Below, one piece after another: positions 21,487 through 29,902 of a stretch of 64,000 nt of DNA. The stretch comes from Georgenia wutianyii (lineage in GTDB: Bacteria; Actinomycetota; Actinomycetes; Actinomycetales; Actinomycetaceae): the NCBI RefSeq assembly GCF_006349365.1, contig NZ_CP040899.1:3162001-3226000 (forward strand), in the 5' to 3' direction. The stretch's first letter is position 1. Every line of letters begins with the position of its first letter. The notes under the pieces were generated by a model that saw nothing but the letters and a program-made list of their open reading frames with translations, made no database searches and had not been told where the DNA came from. Position numbers and translations under genes: made by a program.

Positions 21487-22779
21487 CTAGAACGCCAGCT
21501 GCTCGTCCGCGACGGCGAGGACCCGCCAGGTCCGCCCGTCGGCGTCGCTCAGCTCGTAGGCCGGCAGCAGCAGCGCCGCGTCGCCGTCGGTCCAGTGCTC
21601 GATGAGGCCGAGCTCGGCGGCGGTGATCGTCACGTCGGTGACCGACCACGGGATGGGGTCCCCGGCCGCGGGCGGGGCGGCCGGCGGGGCGTTCCAGTCC
21701 CGCTCGTCGGGGGCGGGCATGATCCGCATGACGTCGTCGCGCCACACCTCCGACCCGCCGAAGCGCGGGTCGCCGAGCCGGGCCACGGCCTCGGTCGGGC
21801 TGACGACCTCGTAGTCGCCGAGCGGGACGAGCGGGGCGAGCGGGCCGCTGAGGGTGTACACCCGGTCGCCCGCGACCTCGGCGTTCCACATGAGGCCGGT
21901 GCGCGCGCCGCCTGCAGTCTGGTGGGCGACGACGCTCTGCAGCTCACCCCCGGACCAGTGCGGCTGGACCTCGTACTCCGCGGCGTCGGCGTCGACACCG
22001 AGCGCGGCGAGGGTCTCGCGCAGGACGGCGCCGGGACCGTCGGTCGCGGCGTCCGCCTCGGGCCCCTCACCCGTCGGCTCCGCGGGGGCGACGTCGGGGA
22101 CGCCCGCGTCCCCGCTCGAGGAGCTCATGCCCTCCTCCGCGGCCGAGCCCTCCGCGGGCTCGGGCAGCGGCATCGGCTCGACGTCCGTGAGGAGCTCGTC
22201 GATCGCCGGGTCGTAGAACCACACCGAGGCGTTGCCGTCGTTGCCGATCTCCACGGTGGGGCCGTTGCCGTCGACCGGGCCGACGATCCAGCCGCCCTCC
22301 TGCCGCGGCTCCCCCTCGACGCCGAGCACCTCGGCCGCCCGGGAGGCGGTCTCGGCGCTCACCGTGCCGGCGGCGTCGAGCGCCCATGCCGCGGCGGTGG
22401 ACCGCTCGTCGCCGAGCCCCTGGGCGGTGAAGGTCGTGCGTCCGCCCATCCCGCCGGGGAACGACATGTCGGCCGACGCGCGGGCCTCGCCACCACCCGC
22501 CATGGTCTCGGGGGTGGTGGCGACCTGCCCGGTGCCCGCCTGGGGCGCCGGGGCGTCGGTGGCGGCACGCCCGATCCCGAACCCGGCGCCACCGACGACG
22601 AGCGCGCCCGCGGCGACCGCGGCGACCGCCGCCCAGCGTGGGGTGCGGCGCTCACGGCGCGCCGCGAGCTCGTCGCCCCGGTGCTCGGCCGTCCGCTCGG
22701 CCAGCCGCTCGGCGTCGGGCTCGGCGCCCGCGGCAGGGTCAGCGGCGCGCAGCCGGGCCAGTGCCTCGTCCTCGTCCAT
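21487..22779 (-). CDS. anti-sigma-like single-pass membrane protein
   Basis: A 430-residue protein starting MDEDEALARLRAADPAAG, a sequence typical of the gene next to a SigE-like ECF factor in actinobacteria. Residues 48-66 form one membrane segment, followed by a large acidic extracellular part without a recognised domain. A GGAGG site precedes ATG 22779. Upstream it shares an ECF-type promoter with the sigma gene at 23564-24037, although the NUDIX gene separates them. Role as sensor or anti-sigma factor is inference; no zinc-binding HxxxCxxC is present. Confidence 0.6.
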   Translation of the reverse strand: MDEDEALARLRAADPAAGAEPDAERLAERTAEHRGDELAARRERRTPRWAAVAAVAAGALVVGGAGFGIGRAATDAPAPQAGTGQVATTPETMAGGGEARASADMSFPGGMGGRTTFTAQGLGDERSTAAAWALDAAGTVSAETASRAAEVLGVEGEPRQEGGWIVGPVDGNGPTVEIGNDGNASVWFYDPAIDELLTDVEPMPLPEPAEGSAAEEGMSSSSGDAGVPDVAPAEPTGEGPEADAATDGPGAVLRETLAALGVDADAAEYEVQPHWSGGELQSVVAHQTAGGARTGLMWNAEVAGDRVYTLSGPLAPLVPLGDYEVVSPTEAVARLGDPRFGGSEVWRDDVMRIMPAPDERDWNAPPAAPPAAGDPIPWSVTDVTITAAELGLIEHWTDGDAALLLPAYELSDADGRTWRVLAVADEQLAF

Positions 22780-22816
22780 CGGTCCTCCAGGTCTCGATCG
22801 GGCTCTCTGCCCCTCA

Positions 22817-22846
22817 TGTGTCGAGGGCGGGACGGATCTTGCACGA
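22817..22846 (-). promoter_or_regulatory. ECF-type promoter of the anti-sigma-like gene
   Basis: On the minus strand TCGTGCAAGATC, 11 bases, then CGACACA. Both elements and their spacing are identical to those before the ECF sigma gene (24085-24114), so they are probably read by that sigma factor. Confidence 0.6.
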
Positions 22847-22867
22847 CGGCGTGGCAGGCTGGCCGAC

Positions 22868-23413
22868 GTGACCCTCCACGCCTCCGCCCTCACCCTGCTC
22901 GAGCAGTGGACCCCGCCCACCCCGCGGCAGGCCGAGCTGCGCGACCGCTACGTCGCCCACCTGCGCGCCGAGCCGCTCGGCGCGCTGCGCGAGTGCTACC
23001 CCGACCACCTCACCGCCAGCACGATCGTCGTCTCCCCGGACGGCGGGCGGGTCCTGCTCACCCTCCACCGCAAGGCGCGGCGCTGGTTCCAGTTCGGCGG
23101 GCACGTCGAGCCGGGCGACGCGTCCCTCGCGGCCGCCGCGCTGCGCGAGGCCACCGAGGAGTCCGGCGTCGCCGGGCTCGTGCTCGACCCGGTCCCCGTC
23201 CAGCTCAGCGCCCACCCGGTGCCGTTCTGCGACCCGCGTGGCGGCGCCACGCACCTGGACGTCCGGTTCGTGGCCGTCGCCCCGTCCGACGCCGTGCACG
23301 CCGTCTCCGAGGAGTCCCTCGATGTCGCGTGGTGGCCGGCGGACGCGCTGCCCGACCCGCAGGCCGACCTCGTCGAGCTCGTCGCCCTCACCCGCGCCCG
23401 CCTCCTGCCCTGA
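22868..23413 (+). CDS. NUDIX hydrolase
   Basis: A 181-residue NUDIX protein. The Nudix box is complete: GHVEPGDASLAAAALREATEESGV, matching Gx5Ex7REUxEExGU. It probably hydrolyses a nucleoside diphosphate derivative; no substrate-specific motif is visible. The GTG start at 22868 has no strong ribosome site and lies 24 bases from the divergent ECF promoter of the neighbouring gene. It interrupts an otherwise linked sigma and anti-sigma-like pair. Confidence 0.88.
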   Translation: MTLHASALTLLEQWTPPTPRQAELRDRYVAHLRAEPLGALRECYPDHLTASTIVVSPDGGRVLLTLHRKARRWFQFGGHVEPGDASLAAAALREATEESGVAGLVLDPVPVQLSAHPVPFCDPRGGATHLDVRFVAVAPSDAVHAVSEESLDVAWWPADALPDPQADLVELVALTRARLLP

Positions 23414-23440
23414 CCTGGCAAGCCCCGCCCGCGCCCCCCG

Positions 23441-23548
23441 CGACAGCCGACTTCCGCACGACAGCCGACTTCCGCACGACAGCCGACTTCCCCGCGACAG
23501 CCGACTTCCGCACGACAGCCGACTTCCGCACGACAGCCGACGTCCGCG
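23441..23548. repeat. 18-bp tandem repeat, six units (family B)
   Basis: Six units of CGACAGCCGACTTCCGCA, with a small variation between units 3 and 4 and degeneration in unit 6. It fills the gap between the convergent NUDIX and sigma genes. The reverse complement of the unit matches the 18-bp repeat at 48040-48111 in 16 of 18 positions. Confidence 0.9.
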
Positions 23549-23563
23549 GGACGCCCGGGCCCG

Positions 23564-24037
23564 TCAGTCGGGCCAGGCGGCGGCGAGCCGGGACCGTGCC
23601 CGGGACAGCGCGGCGTCGGCCCCGCCCCGGGAGATCCCGAGCACCTCGGCCAGCTCCACCCCGCTCAGGCCCTCCCAGGCGTGGAGGACGAGGATCTGCC
23701 GGTCACGCTCGGTGAGCGCGGCGAGGGCGGTGCGGGCGTCGTCGTCCGCGAGCGCCGCGAGCAGGGGGTCGCCGTCGTCGGTCGGGGCATCAGGCACGGT
23801 GGCGACGGGGACCGGGACGACCTTGCGCCGGTGGTTGGCCAGGACGTAGCCGGCCGTGCGGTAGAGCCACGGCAGCACGGCCTCGGCGGGCACGTCGGCC
23901 CGCCGTCGCCACGCGGTGGCGAGCACCTCGGCGGTGAGGTCCTCGGCGTCGCCGCCGGGCGCGCGCCGCAGGAAGTAGCGGTACACGGCGGTCGCGTGGT
24001 CACGGTACAGCTGGTCGAACCACGCCTCGTCGCGCAC
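23564..24037 (-). CDS. ECF-type RNA polymerase sigma factor
   Basis: A 157-residue sigma-70 family factor with only regions 2 and 4. Region 2 is WFDQLYRDHATAVYRYFLRR with DAEDLTAEVLATAWRR; region 4 is LTERDRQILVLHAWEGLSGVELAEVLGISRGGADAALSRARSRL. The GTG start at 24037 has a GAGGGG site seven bases upstream. It is autoregulated in appearance: an ECF-type promoter (24085-24114) precedes it, and the same motif precedes the anti-sigma-like gene. Confidence 0.9.
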   Translation of the reverse strand: MRDEAWFDQLYRDHATAVYRYFLRRAPGGDAEDLTAEVLATAWRRRADVPAEAVLPWLYRTAGYVLANHRRKVVPVPVATVPDAPTDDGDPLLAALADDDARTALAALTERDRQILVLHAWEGLSGVELAEVLGISRGGADAALSRARSRLAAAWPD

Positions 24038-24084
24038 TGGCGCCCCTCTCGTCGTCCACGGCGGGCAGGTCCCACCGACCTGCC

Positions 24085-24114
24085 TGTGTCGCCGCCCGCC
24101 CCGATCTTGCACGA
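24085..24114 (-). promoter_or_regulatory. ECF-type autoregulatory promoter of the sigma gene
   Basis: TCGTGCAAGATC, 11-base spacer, CGACACA on the minus strand, about 48 bases before the GTG start. Identical elements and spacing occur before the anti-sigma-like gene. Confidence 0.6.
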
Positions 24115-24142
24115 GCCGCGCACGGTTTCCGGCCGGACGCAC

Positions 24143-24176
24143 GAGTGCCCCGCGGGAGACGTCCCGCGGGGCACTC
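24143..24176 (-). terminator. terminator of the CsbD gene
   Basis: Perfect 15-bp stem (GAGTGCCCCGCGGGA and its complement) with loop GACG, 12 bases after the stop of the csbD-like gene. Confidence 0.75.
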
Positions 24177-24187
24177 GAGGAGCAGGT

Positions 24188-24358
24188 CTACTTGAAGGCG
24201 TCCTTGATGTTCTCGCCCGCCTGCTTGAGGCTGCCCTTCGTCTGGTCCTTCTTGCCCTCGGCCTGAAGGTCCCGGTTGTCCGTCGCGTCGCCGACGGCCT
24301 CCTTGATCTTCCCGGAGGTCTTCTCGGCAGTGTTCTCGATCTTGTCGTCGGCACCCAT
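24188..24358 (-). CDS. CsbD family stress protein
   Basis: A 56-residue hydrophilic protein with the CsbD pattern: MGADDKIENTAEKTSGKIKE, then DLQAEGKKDQTKGSLKQAGE. Family members are induced by general stress in many bacteria; molecular function is unknown. The ATG at 24358 has an AAGGAGG ribosome site nine bases upstream; the ORF extends further upstream but without similarity. Confidence 0.85.
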   Translation of the reverse strand: MGADDKIENTAEKTSGKIKEAVGDATDNRDLQAEGKKDQTKGSLKQAGENIKDAFK

Positions 24359-24511
24359 GGGGCGGCCTCCTTCCGTCACGCGAGACCACGGCCGGTCCCG
24401 TCTGCCTGCCACCGTACGGTCGCCCGCGCCGCACCGCCCGTCGAGACGACGAGCGGGCCGCGCCGGGCCCGGTGCTCACTCGGCCCTCGTCCCGGCGGAG
24501 GTCCGCGGACG

Positions 24512-24558
24512 CGACGAGGGCCCGGTCACCCCTCGTCGGGGAGACCGGGCCCTCGTCG
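24512..24558 (-). terminator. terminator of clpC
   Basis: Perfect 16-bp stem (CGACGAGGGCCCGGTC and its complement) five bases after the clpC stop codon. Confidence 0.8.
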
Positions 24559-24563
24559 GACCG

Positions 24564-27140
24564 TCAGGAGCCGGGCTGCAGCTGGCCGCCGCCGCCCGCG
24601 CCGCCACCGGACGGGGCGGTCGGCATCTGGCGCTGCTCGACGGTGGGTGTGCCACCGACGGCCACCGGCTCGGGCGCGGGCACGGAGCCCTCGTCCAGCG
24701 CACGGAACTTGAACTCCCCGAGCAGGCCCTCACCCTCGGCGTCGACCTCGATGGTCTGGCCGGTCTTGAACTCGCCGTACAGGATCTTCTCGGACAGGAC
24801 GTCCTCGATCTCCCGCTGGATCGCGCGGCGCAGCGGCCGGGCGCCGAGGACCGGGTCGTAGCCCCGCTCGGCGAGCAGCAGCTTGGCAGCGTCGGTCAGC
24901 CGGATCGTCATGGCCTGCTGGCGCATCCGCTCGTCCAGGTGGGCGATCATCAGGTCGACGATCTGGACGATCTGCTCCTGGGTGAGCTGCGGGAAGACGA
25001 TGACGTCGTCCACGCGGTTGAGGAACTCGGGCCGGAAGTGCTGCTTGAGCTCCTCGTTGACCTTCGACTTCATCCGCTCGTAGTCGTTGGACAGCTCGCC
25101 GCTCGCCTGGAAGCCGGTCTGCACGCCCTTGGCGATGTCCCGGGTGCCGAGGTTCGTCGTCATGATGATGACGGTGTTCTTGAAGTTCACCACGCGGCCC
25201 TGCGCGTCGGTGAGGCGACCGTCCTCGAGGATCTGCAGGAGCGAGTTGAAGATGTCCGCGTGGGCCTTCTCCACCTCGTCGAACAGGACGACGGAGAACG
25301 GACGACGGCGCACCTTCTCGGTGAGCTGGCCGCCCTCCTCGTAGCCGACGTACCCGGGGGGCGAGCCGAAGAGCCGCGAGACGGTGTGCTTCTCGGAGAA
25401 CTCGCTCATGTCGAGCTGGATGAGCGCGTCCTCGTCGCCGAAGAGGAACTCGGCGAGCGCCTTGGCCAGCTCGGTCTTACCGACGCCCGTGGGGCCGGCG
25501 AAGATGAACGAGCCACCGGGACGCTTGGGGTCCTTGAGCCCGGCGCGGGTGCGGCGGATGGCCTGGGACAGCGCCGTGATGGCGGCCTCCTGGCCGACGA
25601 TCCGCTTGTGCAGCTCGTCCTCCATGTGCAGGAGCTTGGAGGACTCGGCCTCGGTGAGCTTGAAGACCGGGATGCCGGTCGACATCGCCAGCACCTCGGC
25701 GATGAGGTCCTCGTCCACCTCCGCGACCGTGTCGAGGTCGCCCGCCTTCCAGGCCTTCTCCCGCTCCACGCGGCGTGCGGCGAGCTGCTTCTCGTCGTCG
25801 CGCAGCGCGGCGGCCTTCTCGAAGTCCTGGTCGTCGATCGCGGACTCCTTCTCGCGACGGACCTCGGAGATCTTCTCGTCGAGCTCGCGGAGCTCCGGCG
25901 GGGCGGTCATCCGGCGGATGCGCAGGCGCGCGCCCGCCTCGTCGATGAGGTCGATCGCCTTGTCCGGCAGGTAGCGGTCGGAGACGTACCGGTCGGCCAG
26001 GGTCGCGGCGGCCACGAGGGCCTCGTCGTTGATCGAGACGCGGTGGTGCGCCTCGTAACGGTCGCGCAGACCCTTGAGGATCTCGATCGTGTGGGCCACG
26101 GTCGGCTCGTCCACGAGGATCGGCTGGAAGCGGCGCTCGAGGGCGGCGTCCTTCTCGATGTGCTTGCGGTACTCGTCGAGCGTGGTCGCACCGATGGTCT
26201 GCAGCTCACCGCGGGCGAGCATCGGCTTGAGGATGCTCGCGGCGTCGATGGCACCCTCGGCCGCACCGGCGCCGACGAGGGTGTGGATCTCGTCGATGAA
26301 CAGGACGATGTCGCCGCGGGTGCGGATCTCCTTGAGGACCTTCTTCAGGCGCTCCTCGAAGTCACCGCGGTAGCGGGAGCCGGCGACGAGGGAGCCGAGG
26401 TCGAGCGTGTAGAGCTGCTTGTCCCGCAGCGTCTCGGGCACGTCGCCGCGGACGATGGCCTGGGCCAGGCCCTCGACGACGGCGGTCTTGCCGACGCCGG
26501 GCTCGCCGATGAGGACGGGGTTGTTCTTCGTGCGCCGCGAGAGCACCTGCATGACACGCTCTATGGGCTGCTCGCGCCCGATGACGGGGTCGAGCTTGCC
26601 CTCGCGGGCGGCCTGGGTGAGGTTGCGGCCGAACTGGTCGAGCACCGCGGAGCCGGAGGGCTGACCCTCGGCGGGGCCGCCGGCGGCGACGGCCTCCTTG
26701 CCCTGGTAGCCCGAGAGCAGCTGGATGACCTGCTGGCGCACCCGGTTGAGGTCGGCGCCGAGCTTGTTGAGCACCTGCGCCGCGACACCCTCGCCCTCAC
26801 GGATGAGGCCGAGGAGGATGTGCTCGGTGCCGATGTAGTTGTGGCCCAGCTGCAGCGCCTCGCGCAGGGACAGCTCGAGCACCTTCTTCGCCCGGGGGGT
26901 GAAGGGGATGTGCCCGCCGGGGGCCTGCTGGCCCTCACCGATGATCTCGGTGACCTGCTGCCGCACGCCCTCGAGGGAGATGTCGAGGGACTCCAGCGCC
27001 TTCGCGGCCACACCCTCGCCCTCGTGGATGAGCCCGAGCAGGATGTGCTCGGTCCCGATGTAGTTGTGGTTGAGCATCCGTGCCTCTTCCTGGGCAAGGA
27101 CGATCACGCGACGGGCTCGGTCGGTAAATCTCTCGAACAT
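24564..27140 (-). CDS. clpC: ClpC, ATP-dependent Clp protease ATP-binding subunit
   Basis: An 858-residue Hsp100 unfoldase that feeds substrates to ClpP. Two Clp-N repeats occupy residues 1-145 ([14 protein letters not shown] and [14 protein letters not shown]). The first Walker A is GEPGVGKT at 212-219, the UVR-containing middle domain is near [18 protein letters not shown], and the second Walker A is GPTGVGKT. The C-terminal tail is Gly/Gln-rich. The gene is monocistronic between its own promoter and terminator. A ClgR-box-like palindrome lies upstream. Confidence 0.97.
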   Translation of the reverse strand: MFERFTDRARRVIVLAQEEARMLNHNYIGTEHILLGLIHEGEGVAAKALESLDISLEGVRQQVTEIIGEGQQAPGGHIPFTPRAKKVLELSLREALQLGHNYIGTEHILLGLIREGEGVAAQVLNKLGADLNRVRQQVIQLLSGYQGKEAVAAGGPAEGQPSGSAVLDQFGRNLTQAAREGKLDPVIGREQPIERVMQVLSRRTKNNPVLIGEPGVGKTAVVEGLAQAIVRGDVPETLRDKQLYTLDLGSLVAGSRYRGDFEERLKKVLKEIRTRGDIVLFIDEIHTLVGAGAAEGAIDAASILKPMLARGELQTIGATTLDEYRKHIEKDAALERRFQPILVDEPTVAHTIEILKGLRDRYEAHHRVSINDEALVAAATLADRYVSDRYLPDKAIDLIDEAGARLRIRRMTAPPELRELDEKISEVRREKESAIDDQDFEKAAALRDDEKQLAARRVEREKAWKAGDLDTVAEVDEDLIAEVLAMSTGIPVFKLTEAESSKLLHMEDELHKRIVGQEAAITALSQAIRRTRAGLKDPKRPGGSFIFAGPTGVGKTELAKALAEFLFGDEDALIQLDMSEFSEKHTVSRLFGSPPGYVGYEEGGQLTEKVRRRPFSVVLFDEVEKAHADIFNSLLQILEDGRLTDAQGRVVNFKNTVIIMTTNLGTRDIAKGVQTGFQASGELSNDYERMKSKVNEELKQHFRPEFLNRVDDVIVFPQLTQEQIVQIVDLMIAHLDERMRQQAMTIRLTDAAKLLLAERGYDPVLGARPLRRAIQREIEDVLSEKILYGEFKTGQTIEVDAEGEGLLGEFKFRALDEGSVPAPEPVAVGGTPTVEQRQMPTAPSGGGAGGGGQLQPGS

Positions 27141-27193
27141 GGGGGCTCCTTACGGGCAGCGTGACCGGTGCTCCCGGTCTGCAGCGTTCATCA

Positions 27194-27245
27194 AGGCTAA
27201 CCGCGGGGTGCTCCGGACCGTGCCCGTGTTCGCCAGCGGCGTGAC
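27194..27245 (-). promoter_or_regulatory. clpC promoter with ClgR-box-like palindrome
   Basis: On the minus strand a -10-like TAGCCT (27194-27199) follows a poor -35. Immediately upstream lies an imperfect palindrome, forward GTTCGCCAGCGGCGTGAC (27228-27245), resembling the GTTCGC-N-GCG box of ClgR, the activator of clp genes in actinobacteria. The assignment is by similarity only. Confidence 0.45.
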
Positions 27246-27351
27246 TGGCCGCCCGCGCAGGACAGACGCCGCCCGGGCGGGGTGAGGACGCGCCGTCCAC
27301 AGCGGCGGCGGCGTCGCTTGTCCCTCGCGCCCGGACGGGCACGATAAGGGG

Positions 27352-27864
27352 ATGCGTATCGAGGCCGTCCGGGGCGACATCACCGAGCAGGACGTCGACG
27401 CGATCGTCAACGCCGCCAACTCCTCCCTCATGGGCGGGGGCGGGGTCGACGGCGCCATCCACCGGGCCGCCGGCCCGCAGCTCCTCGAGGAGTGCATGGA
27501 GCTGCGGCGCACCGACCTTCCGGACGGGCTGCCCGTCGGGCAGGCGGTCCCCACCGCGGGGTACGCGCTGCGCGCCCCCTGGGTGATCCACACGGTCGGC
27601 CCGAACCGGCACCGGGGCGAGACGGACCCGGCGCTCCTCGCGGCCTGCTTCACCAGCAGCCTCGACGTCGCCGACGCCGTCGGCGCCCGGACGGTCGCCT
27701 TCCCCGCGGTGAGCGCCGGCGTCTACGGGTGGGACCCGGCCGAGGTCGCCCGCGTCGCCGTCGACGCCGTGCGGGGGTGGACGGGCGACGTCGAGCTCGT
27801 CCGCTTCGTCCTGTTCGACGACGCCGTCCTCGCCGCCTTCACCCGAGCGCTCGACGCCCCCTGA
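27352..27864 (+). CDS. macro-domain protein, O-acetyl-ADP-ribose deacetylase type
   Basis: A 170-residue stand-alone macro domain of the YmdB/MacroD group. The ADP-ribose pocket is seen in VNAANSSLMGGGGVDGAIHRAAG and in the second loop FPAVSAGVYGWDP. Such enzymes hydrolyse O-acetyl-ADP-ribose and remove ADP-ribose from acidic residues. No toxin-like ADP-ribosyltransferase gene is nearby. It faces dtd across a repeat-filled gap. Confidence 0.92.
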   Translation: MRIEAVRGDITEQDVDAIVNAANSSLMGGGGVDGAIHRAAGPQLLEECMELRRTDLPDGLPVGQAVPTAGYALRAPWVIHTVGPNRHRGETDPALLAACFTSSLDVADAVGARTVAFPAVSAGVYGWDPAEVARVAVDAVRGWTGDVELVRFVLFDDAVLAAFTRALDAP

Positions 27865-27896
27865 CGCCGGCCGCGGGCCCGCCCGGCCCACCCCGC

Positions 27897-27994
27897 CCTC
27901 TGGGACACCCCTCGTGGCCTCTGGGACACCCCTCGCGGCCCCTGGGACACCCCCCAACAGCACGCCGGAGCGCCCCAAAAGGGCGTCCCAGAGG
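27897..27994. repeat. 21-bp tandem and inverted repeat (family A, copy 1)
   Basis: Two exact-length 21-bp units (CCTCTGGGACACCCCTCGTGG at 27897-27917 and one differing copy at 27918-27938), a truncated third, and an inverted arm GGGCGTCCCAGAGG at 27981-27994. The arms can form a hairpin between the convergent macro-domain and dtd genes. The same two arms recur at 54821-54895. Confidence 0.85.
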
Positions 27995-28015
27995 AGCGCG
28001 GGACGCAGGACCGCC

Positions 28016-28441
28016 TCAGACGTCGAGGACGATCGTCACCGGGCCGTCGTTGACGAGCGAGACCCGCATGTCGGCGCCGAAGCGGCCGGTCTCCACGCGG
28101 ACCCCGCGCTCACGCAGCGCGGCGACGACGGCGTCGACCACCGGCTCGGCGACCTCGGCCGGGGCCGCGGCGTTCCACGACGGACGGCGGCCCTTGCGCA
28201 CGTCGGCGTGCAGGGTGAACTGGGAGATGACGAGGACGGGGGCGTCGACGTCCGTCACGGAGAGCTCATCGCGCAGGATGCGGAGGTCGGCGATCTTGCG
28301 GGCGGTCCTCTCCACCTCGGCCGGGCCGTCGTCGTGGGTGACGCCGACGAGCGCGACGAGCCCTTGCCCGGTGAACCCGCCGACCTGCTCGCCCGCGACG
28401 CTGACCGAGGCGCCGTCGACCCGCTGGAGGACGGTCCTCAC
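28016..28441 (-). CDS. dtd: D-aminoacyl-tRNA deacylase
   Basis: A 141-residue Dtd that removes D-amino acids and misloaded glycine from tRNA. It begins [15 protein letters not shown], carries the catalytic [16 protein letters not shown] motif, and ends with the Gly-cisPro-type segment [15 protein letters not shown] (Asn-Asp-Gly-Pro), as in the family. The GTG start overlaps the DUF2516 stop codon by four bases, so the pair is translationally coupled. Confidence 0.95.
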   Translation of the reverse strand: MRTVLQRVDGASVSVAGEQVGGFTGQGLVALVGVTHDDGPAEVERTARKIADLRILRDELSVTDVDAPVLVISQFTLHADVRKGRRPSWNAAAPAEVAEPVVDAVVAALRERGVRVETGRFGADMRVSLVNDGPVTIVLDV

Positions 28442-28761
28442 CAGCCGCCTCCCCCGCGCCGGCCGCGGCCGTAGCCGCTCACCGCAGGGCGGACGTCGGT
28501 GAGGTAGATGGCGGCGGGCACGATGAGCATGATCGAGAGGAACCCGCCGGAGAGCGGCCCGAAGGGCGGCAGCGCGATGAAGCCGAGCGCCACGTTGACC
28601 GCGAGCACGATGAGCCAGAAGTTCTTCGTCCGCTTCCCCGCGTAGGTGAAGGCCTGCGCGGGCTGCCGCAGGGCGTGCACGAGCGCCCACACCTCCACGG
28701 CGAACGCCGCGAGTGCGAGCAGGAGGAAGAGGTAGAACTGCAGGTTGCCGATGATTCCCAC
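28438..28761 (-). CDS. DUF2516 family membrane protein
   Basis: A 107-residue protein with three hydrophobic helices (about residues 5-27, 46-63 and 70-88) and a Gly/Arg-rich tail, matching actinobacterial DUF2516. Function unknown. It is coupled to dtd by a four-base overlap and lies 22 bases after the FUSC-like gene, in the same direction. Confidence 0.85.
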   Translation of the reverse strand: MGIIGNLQFYLFLLLALAAFAVEVWALVHALRQPAQAFTYAGKRTKNFWLIVLAVNVALGFIALPPFGPLSGGFLSIMLIVPAAIYLTDVRPAVSGYGRGRRGGGGW

Positions 28762-28783
28762 CGGTGGAGTCTACGAGACGGGT

Positions 28784-29899
28784 TCAGCTGAGCAGGTGGT
28801 TCGCCTCCGCGGCGCTCAGTCCGGAGGCCTGGAGGAGGTCGATGGTCAGCGAGCGCATGAGGATGACGAGGGTCTGCAGCTGCCAGCCCGGGTCCTCGAC
28901 GTCGTGGGGGTCGAGCTCGGCGGTGACGAGCGCGAGCACCTGGGCGGTGTCGGCCGTGTTCGCTCCCGTGCGCAGCGCCTCCCCGAGCCGGTTGGCCGCC
29001 ACGGACAGGCCGTGCAGCGCGTCGCCCACCCGGTCGTCGCGCACGCCCTGCTCGACGGCGGTCTGCCCGCGGCGGGCGATGACGCGGGCGTTGCGCATGG
29101 CGCGGTCGACGAGCGTGCTCGCCCGTTGCAGGCGGGCGAGCTCGGGCAGGAAGCGACGGGCCGTCGGTGAGATGCGCGCGGTCTGCTGCGCGTTGCGCAC
29201 CACCGAGGCCCAGTCGTCGAGCGTGCCCTGGGTGCTGCGGCCCTGGGCGAGGGCGTCGCGCATGCGCTCGGCGTCCCCGTCGCGCAGCCCGCGGGAGATC
29301 GTCTCGAGCATCTCCGACAGGTCGCTGAGGCTGGCCCCGGCGAGCTGCCGGGCGCGCTTGCGCGCGTCCTGCGGGGTGAGGATCGCGACGAGCAGTGCGA
29401 AGGAGCCGCCGACGAGCGCGTCGGTCCACCGCCCGGTGGGTCCGTCGACGGCGGCGACGGGCAGCGCGACGATGACGATCCCCTGGACGCCGGCCTGGAT
29501 GGTGAGCATCGGCCCGCGGTCGACGAACCGGGCGAGCAGCGCGCCGAGCACGATGACGAGCATGATCTGCAGGACGCCCGGGCCCAGCGCGCGGGCGACG
29601 AGCTCCCCGAGCGCGACGCCGAGCGCGACGCCGAGCGCGAGCTCGGCGACCTTGCGCACCTCACGGTCGGCGGTGAAGCCGAGGCACACCCAGGTGGCGA
29701 CGGGGGCGAAGAACGGCTGGGCGTGCCCGAGGCCGTAGTAGGCCACCGCCCAGGACAGCCCGGCGGCGATCGCCGCGGTGACGACGGGGAACGCAGCGGC
29801 CCGCACCCGCCGGCGACCGCCGCGCAGCCGCTGGCGCACGAGCACCAGCAGCCGGCGCAGGTCGAGGCGCTCGGGGCGGTCGCTGGGCTCCTCCACCAT
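28784..29899 (-). CDS. FUSC/aromatic acid exporter-like membrane protein
   Basis: A 371-residue protein with about six membrane helices in residues 35-170 (PVVTAAIAAGLSWAVAYYG, LPVAAVDGPTGRW region) followed by a cytoplasmic helical region (DLSEMLETISRGLRDGD onward). This is the arrangement of FUSC/ArAE-type putative exporters in actinobacteria. The substrate is unknown. It follows ygfZ by three bases, so it is probably co-transcribed. Confidence 0.75.
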   Translation of the reverse strand: MVEEPSDRPERLDLRRLLVLVRQRLRGGRRRVRAAAFPVVTAAIAAGLSWAVAYYGLGHAQPFFAPVATWVCLGFTADREVRKVAELALGVALGVALGELVARALGPGVLQIMLVIVLGALLARFVDRGPMLTIQAGVQGIVIVALPVAAVDGPTGRWTDALVGGSFALLVAILTPQDARKRARQLAGASLSDLSEMLETISRGLRDGDAERMRDALAQGRSTQGTLDDWASVVRNAQQTARISPTARRFLPELARLQRASTLVDRAMRNARVIARRGQTAVEQGVRDDRVGDALHGLSVAANRLGEALRTGANTADTAQVLALVTAELDPHDVEDPGWQLQTLVILMRSLTIDLLQASGLSAAEANHLLS

Positions 29900-29902
29900 G
29901 GG

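Noticed and set aside
23441..23548. CRISPR array
   Set aside because: The 18-bp units abut each other with no unique spacers, no cas genes are nearby, and the unit lies between convergent housekeeping genes.
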